A program made the position numbers and the translations under genes. The notes beneath the pieces were generated by a model. That model was given only the letters and a program-made list of their open reading frames with translations, was not told the origin of the DNA and did not search any database. 13,953 nucleotides of DNA from SIG438 sp034117945 (GTDB lineage: Bacteria > Bacillota > Clostridia > HGM11514): positions 1 through 13,953 of the forward strand of contig JAXEOR010000203.1 of the NCBI GenBank assembly GCA_034117945.1. Reading direction: 5' to 3'. Below, in pieces: positions 8,068-13,953 of the stretch (its first letter is position 1; every line of letters begins with the position of its first letter).

Positions 8068-8109
8068 AAAAAAATCCGAGATTCCCTTTTGAGGAATCTC
8101 GGATTTTTT
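8068..8109. terminator. Bidirectional Rho-independent terminator between convergent genes
   Basis: TCCGAGATTCC (8075-8085) pairs perfectly with GGAATCTCGGA (8093-8103) around a 7-nt loop. An A-tract on the left and a T-tract on the right extend the stem and supply a U-run on either strand. It lies 15 bp after the stop of paralogue 2 and about 30 bp after the stop of the convergent SLH protein gene, so it should end both transcripts. Confidence 0.95.
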
Positions 8110-8139
8110 GATAGAAAGAGTCGCTATGACAAGGCTTTT

Positions 8140-11100
8140 TTATTTTACCAGCAGACGGTTGATCATACTTGCCGCCTGGGCGCGGGTGGCGCTTTCTGCA
8201 GGAGCAAATCTACCGTCTCCCATGCCGCTGATGATGCCTGCCGTTGCGGCAATATCAACCGAATCAAACGCCCAGCCGGATATTTCATCCCGGTCGGTAA
8301 ACCGATCAGCCGCTCCCTGTTCGGGGCTGTGCCCCTTCAGCAGATACCCCTTGGCAATCACCACTGCCATTTCTTCTCTGGTGATCACATCCTCCGGTCT
8401 GAACTGACCCTCATAGCCCTGAATCAGTCCTGCCCCGGCGGCAATTCTCACACTTTCTGCATACCAGGTATGGGGATCCACGTCTGTAAAAGTCAGCTCT
8501 CCCGGTGTTGTAATCTTCAGCCCGCGAACCAGCATGGCCGCAAATTCCGCACGGGTAATTTCCCGATCGGGCTCAAAGGACTGGCTGGTTACGCCTGCCA
8601 CAATTCCCTTTTGATACAGAGCCAAAACATCATCCTTCGCCCAGTGAGATACCAGATCTGCAAAGGGATTGGAGGGCTGCGTCTCGCTCTTGTTGGAGGA
8701 ACCTCCTCCGCCGATGGAAATACTTCCTCCTCCGCCGCCGGAAGGCGCTGACGTAGGTACCGGAAGGGGCGAGGGAGAGGGTGTCGGCTGCACTGTCTTT
8801 TTTGTGTACAGCACCAGCTCCTTCAGCTCCTTGGCCGCAATGCCAAAGCCGTTTTCCGTATTCAGTCGGGCATAGCTGCCGCTCATGTCCTCTACAGAAG
8901 AAACTACCATTCCGATGGAGGTGTATTTCGTTGTGAGTGCCCCGGCAAGCTTTCCTTTGTCAATGCCTTCAAACTGATAAACAGCAGGCTGGGAAAGGGT
9001 CAGCACATCGTCGCTTACATGAATGGCTGTGATTTTTCCATCCTGAGCCAGCGCAACGGTCTGAGAAGGAGCAGAATCATCTCCGAACAAACGCAGTGTC
9101 ACGGTATCCTTACCTGTCGCAGTAATCACCGTTCCCTTTTGTAAGGTAAGGACAGTGGGAACCGCAGCACCGTCTACTGTAATAAAGCCGTTCACCTGAA
9201 TCTCCTGCAGGGCTTCTCCGGTAGGCAGTGTTATGCTGACGTCGGAGGTTTCCTGAGCAATTGTGAAGTTCAAATCACCCATAAAGGGTTCTACCTGATA
9301 GGTTCCGGCTGAGGTGATGGGCTGTGACAAATCTGTATTCACCTCTGACAGGAAGCGCTCCAGTGCACTGTTCAGCAGATCCACAGCGCTGTAAACCGCA
9401 TCCGTATCCTCAAGATCGGTTTTCTTCGCCTCCTCCAGTGCCTTTGAAAAATCCTGAGCCGCCTGCTCAGACACACAGCCAAAGGTGTCCCCTACCGGCG
9501 TTTTCTCCAAGCGGCTTTCTCCCTGAGAAATCATTGCCTTTAATGTTTCACCGGCAGACAGGGTCTTTCCTACCTGGATGGGCTGGGTCATGACAGGCTC
9601 GCCCTCCAGTCCGCTGCGGCTGACGGGAGTGATCTGACATTTGAGATATTGATTCTTATAGTCCCCCCGAATCAGCAGCTGAGAATCCCGGTAGGCAAGC
9701 TTTTGATAAGTGCCGTTTTCAGAATCCGACAAATACCATTCAAAGCGGGAAACCCCTTCCTGGATGCCTTCCCGGCTTTGATAGGAATAGCTTACCTGTA
9801 CCATATCCCCCGTTCCGCTTTCACCCAGAATTACTGCGTTGGTTACGGCCGGCACCGTTCCGCCAACCGGAGAGGTCAGTCCCATCTCTGAGAAGGGAAT
9901 ATTTTCAAAGCCCGGAATCTTGGCACGAACGGTATTCAGTCCTGCCTCCGTCAGAGTGAAATCTGCTCCGTATTGTTCAAAAATGGAGTGATCCGATGTG
10001 CTGAAGGTATTGGTTTCTGCTGCCTGACCGCCGTTATTATACACCACCTGTGAAATATCCACGCAAACATTATTCTCAAAAACGTTGCCAAAGGACGGTC
10101 CGTTTTCCTTTGCATATTCATACAAGAAATCCTGATCCGTCATCCGATCGTGATCCTTCATAGCGTCTGCATGAGTCTGACTGAAGGAGGCGGACAGATG
10201 GCTCCAAAGATCGGTTGAAAATGTTTTTCCGTTTTCATCCGTCCATGTGAAATTGCCGTAATGGTTGGTCCAATTCTCCCCGTTTACAGGAACCGCCAGC
10301 ATTTTTTCTTCATAAATCGGGTTATACCGTAGATCGAACTTGTCATACATAAACAGCCACCAGCCATAAGCCTTGGTTCCGTTGTTCCATTTGTGCGGAT
10401 TAAAGGCGTTTGCGCCGTCTATGAAAATATTGTTCTGGATATGGGAAAAGGCTCCGCCGTTTGTTTTCAGCGCATTGGTGCGGGCCGGATCGCCGGTCTG
10501 CTTGGTGTTGGAGGAGCGGAAAAATACATTCCCGTAGATGTAAGGTCCGTAAGCACCGTCATCCCAGAACACCGCCTGATGTCCATAGCCGCCGTAAGCG
10601 TTTTCCATATCGTGGAAATAATTATACATAATCCGGATTCCCAGCTCGGAGGGATTTCTGCCCCAGTAAACAGCACCCTGATCCGCAGATTCCATGACCG
10701 ACTCGTAAATATTATTGTATGCAATCAAATGGTCGTTCCCGGTCATACCGATGATCTGAGAGGCATTGTTGTACAGCTCGTTGTGGGTGATCGTCACACC
10801 CATTCCCGCCACATTGATGGCAGGAGAATAGGTTTCCTTCACCCGGCCGTTATCGTGAATTCTGTTGTTATGAATGATATTTCCGGAGCTGACCAGATTG
10901 ATCCGATCGCCCCCTGAAATATTGATTCCGCCGTAGCCGCAGTCATAAATATTACAATTTTGGATCACCAGATCCGTACCGGAGGCGATTACGCCCGTTC
11001 CGGAGGTATGGGCGATGGTGCAGCCTTCCAGAGTAATGTGATCCCCCGTGATATTGGCCACCGTCTCACGGGTAAACTCAAAGTCCAGATTACGGAAGGT

Positions 11101-13953
11101 GATGTTCGACCCCTGATCCACCACCAGCATTTTATCCTGCAAGGTAGAAACCACAATTTCCGCATCCGTCATATCCACGGCAGGATAAAAATATACAATA
11201 TCCTTTTCCCGGTCGATATAGCTTTCTCCGGGCTGGTCGATCTCTTCAATGATATTCCAGAAATAGAACCGCCGGTCTTTGGCGGGAGCATAGCTGCTGC
11301 CCTCCCGGGTCAAAAGGGTGAGAGCGTCTGCATCCAAGGAGGCAACCTGCAAATGCTGACAGGAATAATCATTGGACAAAAATCCGCCGATCATCAAATC
11401 CTGAATTCCTTCCTCCGACCACAGCTTGGTGTGCCCCTCCGGATCAGGATATCCGATCGTGAAGGGTCCCTGTCGGTTATCCGTCCCCTCCAGCACAGCG
11501 CTGGTGGTTCTGAGGAACTTTCCTGTTTCACTGTCTGCATTGGGCCAAACGGATTTTTCAAGAGCTGTTCCGTTGATATAGACCTCAAGAGGCCGCCAGC
11601 CGGCATTGACCGCATGACCATAGCTGATCAGCTCCGGAACATCAATTCCCTCTGCCCCCAAATCAATCATCATCAGCTTGTTGCGGGCTGTTTCGTCCAG
11701 CACCCGATCTAAAATTGCCTGATCGGTAACCTTAACCGCCTTGGAGGAATCAATTTCCCTGCCGCCTTCAAACACCACCGGCTGGTCGCCGTAGCCCTGA
11801 TAAATCACCGGATTCCCATCACTTCCCGAATCACGCTGATCAAACACAATAGCCTGTGTTACGGGATAACGGCCTCCCTTGATATTGACTACAATTCCGC
11901 CGGAAGGAAGCGTTCCCTCTGCACGAGCCTTCCGAATGGCGTCCCGTGCGGCAGTGATGGTGGCAAAGGGCTGCTCTGCCGAACCGTCATTTTCATCATT
12001 GCCCTCCGGGGATACATAATAATTTCTGCTGCCGATGGCCATGCCTTCTGAGGCCAGCTCATCACTGTAATAGGGCTCCGCCGACGCCTTCGCCTTGACA
12101 ACCGCCCGAAGGAAGCTGCCCTGATCTTCCTCTGTCACCGTATAATTCCGGCCAGATGCGCCGGGAATGTCCGTCCAGCTTGCCTGCCCGTCCGCAGAAC
12201 GCTGCCAACGGATCACAGCCCCCGCCTCATCCTCCGGATCGTAATTGGAGTCAAAATAATCATAGGTTACGGTTAACTCCGACCCCGGGATCCCGTATCC
12301 GCTTAGTTTTACATTGGAAATCACCGGTGCTGCGGGCTGATCCTTTTGAAATGCAACGGAAATGTTACAAATTCCTTCTAAGAATCCAATATCAGTTTCC
12401 TGCCCGGCAGTAAACCAGTCTGTCCGATCCACTCCGTTGATGGTAACAGACCGCAGGCGGTACCCCTCCTCCGGCTGCACCGTAAAGATCATGGTCTGCT
12501 CCTTTGCAGCTGCCGCCTCCGCAGCAATGCCGCGGCTTTCAGGGGTGATCTCATCATCGCCGATCAATACCTTACCTCCCTCATACACAGTGAAAGAGGC
12601 CGTATGTACTTCCTGACTGTAGACCACAAAGTTATCAAACGCAATCATACTTTCCGGCGCACCGTACATTTCTACAGTAATGCCGTTCAGATACCAGTCA
12701 TCGTTTAATCCATCCAGCGGCAGCCCATTGCCCGACCGGCTGTAAACAGACGTCCCCATCCTGCCCTGACTGTCCAGGGAGAACAGCTCATAATCATAGG
12801 TTTTCGTGTCCCTATGGGTCGTCACTCTCACCCGATACCAGGTATCAGACTGAATAGAAGTCTCTCCGAAGCTGGTGCCCTTCACGGTCACCATCCGGCC
12901 TTCCTTCCGGGTATTGGTGCTGTCCAGCATAGCCAGATTAATCATGCCCAGACCCTGAGTATCGCCGTATACACCCTTTGCTTTAAAATCAAAATCCAAA
13001 ACCGCTGTGTTCTTTTCATTCAGCCACACCCGCAGATCTGCGCGCTGCCCGGCAGCACCGTTTTCTCTTGTGATCTCTAAATATTTGCTGCCATCCAGCG
13101 TCTTTACCGCCTGATCATTGTAATTCATGGTGGAGGAATAGGCGCCCGCCTTGCTCCAGCCTGAGGAATCGGTATCAAAATCAAGCGTTTTGAGAACAGG
13201 AGCCACCCGCCATGCCGGAGAAGAAATGGCATAAATGTTGCCGGAAACAGGGCCGTAGGCAGCTGTGATAATTTGATTGCTTTCATAGGGCTGCGCATCT
13301 GCATATGCAGTAATTTTTGCTCTGATGTAATGCTTTACATCCTCTTTTGTCAGCTGATAGGTTCTGCCCGTGGCTCCGCCTATGGTCTGCCAATCGGTTT
13401 CCCCGTCTGCAGACCGTTCCCATATAACCGCCGTCTTACTCTGATCATCCAGATCTCCGTTTTCATCAGAAAATTGATACTGCACCGAAAGCTCACTGTT
13501 TAACACCGGATTTCCGGTCAGCGTGCCGTTGGAAATCACCGGTGCCGCCGGCACATCCGTTTGGAATTCAGCCGCAACCTTGACGGGGTTTGTCACAGCG
13601 CTTAACACATTCACCAACGACGTTGTTTCTGCAAACAAGGAGGTCATATCCTGATTGTTCACCGTCAGTTTGGATAATTCATACTCTCCCTGCGGCACTA
13701 CCCCGAAGGAAAGAGCCGTACCGGAGGCAATCGCCACTTCGCTCTGGTATCCTGCCCCTCCGGCAGAAATGGTTTTGTCCTGACCGAGGGAAACTGCTCC
13801 GCCCTGCCCAATATCAAAGGACACGAACTGTACCGGCCGGTCATACAAAACAAAGTTATCAAACCCAATCCCGGAGCCTTCCTTGGCATACATCTCTAGG
13901 GTGTACCGGTTCACATACCAGCCGTCCTCCAGTCCCTCTACTAACGAAACCGT
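8140..13953 (-). CDS. Giant modular surface protein: beta-helix (GH141-like) enzyme with three SLH domains, N-terminus missing
   Basis: The frame is open to the window edge, giving 1937 residues with the start and signal peptide outside; a GTG at 13914 is internal, because homologous sequence continues upstream of it. Modules on the partial numbering: jelly-roll-like fragment 1-40, repeat domain about 41-132, Ig-like 135-238, jelly-roll-like 250-448, repeat domain 450-537, Ig-like 540-643, beta-helix 644-1363, Ig-like 1364-1463, helical FIVAR-like segment 1464-1538, unrecognised beta-rich region 1539-1722, Pro/Ser/Thr/Gly linker 1723-1763, SLH domains 1764-1937. The beta-helix shares its opening (NYYVSPEGNDENDGS) and the acids D1091 and D1131-D1132 with the two secreted paralogues. 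The SLH domains should hold it non-covalently to cell-wall polysaccharide. The role is probably surface-bound glycan cleavage, with the jelly-roll modules binding carbohydrate; substrate unknown. Confidence 0.85.
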   Translation of the reverse strand, partial: TVSLVEGLEDGWYVNRYTLEMYAKEGSGIGFDNFVLYDRPVQFVSFDIGQGGAVSLGQDKTISAGGAGYQSEVAIASGTALSFGVVPQGEYELSKLTVNNQDMTSLFAETTSLVNVLSAVTNPVKVAAEFQTDVPAAPVISNGTLTGNPVLNSELSVQYQFSDENGDLDDQSKTAVIWERSADGETDWQTIGGATGRTYQLTKEDVKHYIRAKITAYADAQPYESNQIITAAYGPVSGNIYAISSPAWRVAPVLKTLDFDTDSSGWSKAGAYSSTMNYNDQAVKTLDGSKYLEITRENGAAGQRADLRVWLNEKNTAVLDFDFKAKGVYGDTQGLGMINLAMLDSTNTRKEGRMVTVKGTSFGETSIQSDTWYRVRVTTHRDTKTYDYELFSLDSQGRMGTSVYSRSGNGLPLDGLNDDWYLNGITVEMYGAPESMIAFDNFVVYSQEVHTASFTVYEGGKVLIGDDEITPESRGIAAEAAAAKEQTMIFTVQPEEGYRLRSVTINGVDRTDWFTAGQETDIGFLEGICNISVAFQKDQPAAPVISNVKLSGYGIPGSELTVTYDYFDSNYDPEDEAGAVIRWQRSADGQASWTDIPGASGRNYTVTEEDQGSFLRAVVKAKASAEPYYSDELASEGMAIGSRNYYVSPEGNDENDGSAEQPFATITAARDAIRKARAEGTLPSGGIVVNIKGGRYPVTQAIVFDQRDSGSDGNPVIYQGYGDQPVVFEGGREIDSSKAVKVTDQAILDRVLDETARNKLMMIDLGAEGIDVPELISYGHAVNAGWRPLEVYINGTALEKSVWPNADSETGKFLRTTSAVLEGTDNRQGPFTIGYPDPEGHTKLWSEEGIQDLMIGGFLSNDYSCQHLQVASLDADALTLLTREGSSYAPAKDRRFYFWNIIEEIDQPGESYIDREKDIVYFYPAVDMTDAEIVVSTLQDKMLVVDQGSNITFRNLDFEFTRETVANITGDHITLEGCTIAHTSGTGVIASGTDLVIQNCNIYDCGYGGINISGGDRINLVSSGNIIHNNRIHDNGRVKETYSPAINVAGMGVTITHNELYNNASQIIGMTGNDHLIAYNNIYESVMESADQGAVYWGRNPSELGIRIMYNYFHDMENAYGGYGHQAVFWDDGAYGPYIYGNVFFRSSNTKQTGDPARTNALKTNGGAFSHIQNNIFIDGANAFNPHKWNNGTKAYGWWLFMYDKFDLRYNPIYEEKMLAVPVNGENWTNHYGNFTWTDENGKTFSTDLWSHLSASFSQTHADAMKDHDRMTDQDFLYEYAKENGPSFGNVFENNVCVDISQVVYNNGGQAAETNTFSTSDHSIFEQYGADFTLTEAGLNTVRAKIPGFENIPFSEMGLTSPVGGTVPAVTNAVILGESGTGDMVQVSYSYQSREGIQEGVSRFEWYLSDSENGTYQKLAYRDSQLLIRGDYKNQYLKCQITPVSRSGLEGEPVMTQPIQVGKTLSAGETLKAMISQGESRLEKTPVGDTFGCVSEQAAQDFSKALEEAKKTDLEDTDAVYSAVDLLNSALERFLSEVNTDLSQPITSAGTYQVEPFMGDLNFTIAQETSDVSITLPTGEALQEIQVNGFITVDGAAVPTVLTLQKGTVITATGKDTVTLRLFGDDSAPSQTVALAQDGKITAIHVSDDVLTLSQPAVYQFEGIDKGKLAGALTTKYTSIGMVVSSVEDMSGSYARLNTENGFGIAAKELKELVLYTKKTVQPTPSPSPLPVPTSAPSGGGGGSISIGGGGSSNKSETQPSNPFADLVSHWAKDDVLALYQKGIVAGVTSQSFEPDREITRAEFAAMLVRGLKITTPGELTFTDVDPHTWYAESVRIAAGAGLIQGYEGQFRPEDVITREEMAVVIAKGYLLKGHSPEQGAADRFTDRDEISGWAFDSVDIAATAGIISGMGDGRFAPAESATRAQAASMINRLLVK
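8143..8664 (-). other. Three S-layer homology (SLH) domains
   Basis: Residues 1764-1937 of the giant protein form three SLH domains starting at FADLVSHW (1764), FTDVDPHTW (1822) and FTDRDEISGW (1885). The ITRAE-type motif that contacts pyruvylated cell-wall polysaccharide is intact in the first (ITRAEF), ITREEM in the second, and altered to ATRAQA in the third. A flexible linker rich in Pro, Ser, Thr and Gly precedes them. Confidence 0.95.
12025..13953 (-). repeat. Tandem duplication of a ~405-residue module in the giant protein
   Basis: Copy B is encoded at 12025-13239; copy A occupies 13240-13953 and continues past the window edge. Matching landmarks are GWYVN/DWYLN (residues 11-15 and 419-423), FDNFV (31 and 439), PAAPVISN (135 and 540) and ERSADGETDW/QRSADGQASW (179 and 584). 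The offset is 405-408 residues, about 1.2 kb. Further copies may lie outside the window. Confidence 0.85.

Noticed and set aside
7915..8751. 278-codon plus-strand frame crossing the end of paralogue 2 and the terminator
   Set aside because: It overlaps a real gene end, crosses a strong terminator and is antisense to the SLH domains; its cysteine-rich, low-similarity translation looks non-coding.
8690..8755. Gly/Pro-rich low-complexity DNA as a possible frameshift or slippage site
   Set aside because: The repeats encode a normal Ser/Gly linker before the SLH domains, and the frame is intact on both sides.
10393..11712. Long plus-strand reading frames of 174 and 250 codons opposite the giant protein gene
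   Set aside because: They are antisense to the well-supported beta-helix coding sequence, show no recognisable family, and have no convincing ribosome site; they are shadow frames.
13912..13914. GTG as the true start of the giant protein
   Set aside because: The frame stays open to the window edge, and the residues before it (EGLEDGWY) match the internal repeat (DGLNDDWY), so the protein continues upstream.

Overview
The window looks like chromosomal DNA of a Gram-positive-type anaerobic bacterium of the Bacillota, probably a clostridial lineage. The reasons are strong AGGAG-type ribosome binding sites, sigma-A-like promoters, a RecR and YifB of clostridial appearance, Rho-independent terminators, and a very large surface protein ending in three S-layer homology (SLH) domains. 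Base composition is moderate, roughly half G+C by eye. The species cannot be named from this sequence.

Left part (1-2536): a housekeeping stretch. It holds the 3' three quarters of recR (recombination mediator), a complete yifB/comM-type AAA+ ATPase in the same direction 55 bp downstream, and a convergent gene for a small HD-domain phosphohydrolase. The yifB and HD stop codons overlap on a TTAA tetranucleotide. The yifB terminator hairpin lies inside the last codons of the HD gene.

Middle (2537-8139): a 314-bp divergent intergenic region with a strong extended -10 promoter leads into two tandem paralogous genes (857 and 863 aa). Both encode secreted right-handed parallel beta-helix proteins with an Ig-like domain and a conserved C-terminal domain. 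They are 37 bp apart with no terminator between them, so they probably form one operon. A strong hairpin with A- and T-tracts, able to act in both directions, ends it.

Right part (8140-13953): a convergent gene, cut off by the window edge at its 5' end, encodes at least 1937 aa of a modular cell-surface protein. From N to C it has a tandemly duplicated module of about 405 residues (jelly-roll-like, repeat domain, Ig-like), a third beta-helix domain of the same family as the two secreted proteins, an Ig-like domain, a helical segment, an unrecognised beta-rich region, a Pro/Ser/Thr/Gly linker and three SLH domains.

The three beta-helix proteins share acidic positions in a spacing that recalls glycoside hydrolase family GH141 (families acting on fucosylated, pectic or xylan-type glycans). 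The best reading is a small polysaccharide-processing locus with two soluble secreted enzymes and one enzyme tethered to the cell wall. The substrate and the GH141 assignment are inference. No transporter, sensor or regulator is visible in the window, and I see no mobile element, CRISPR array, tRNA or rRNA.
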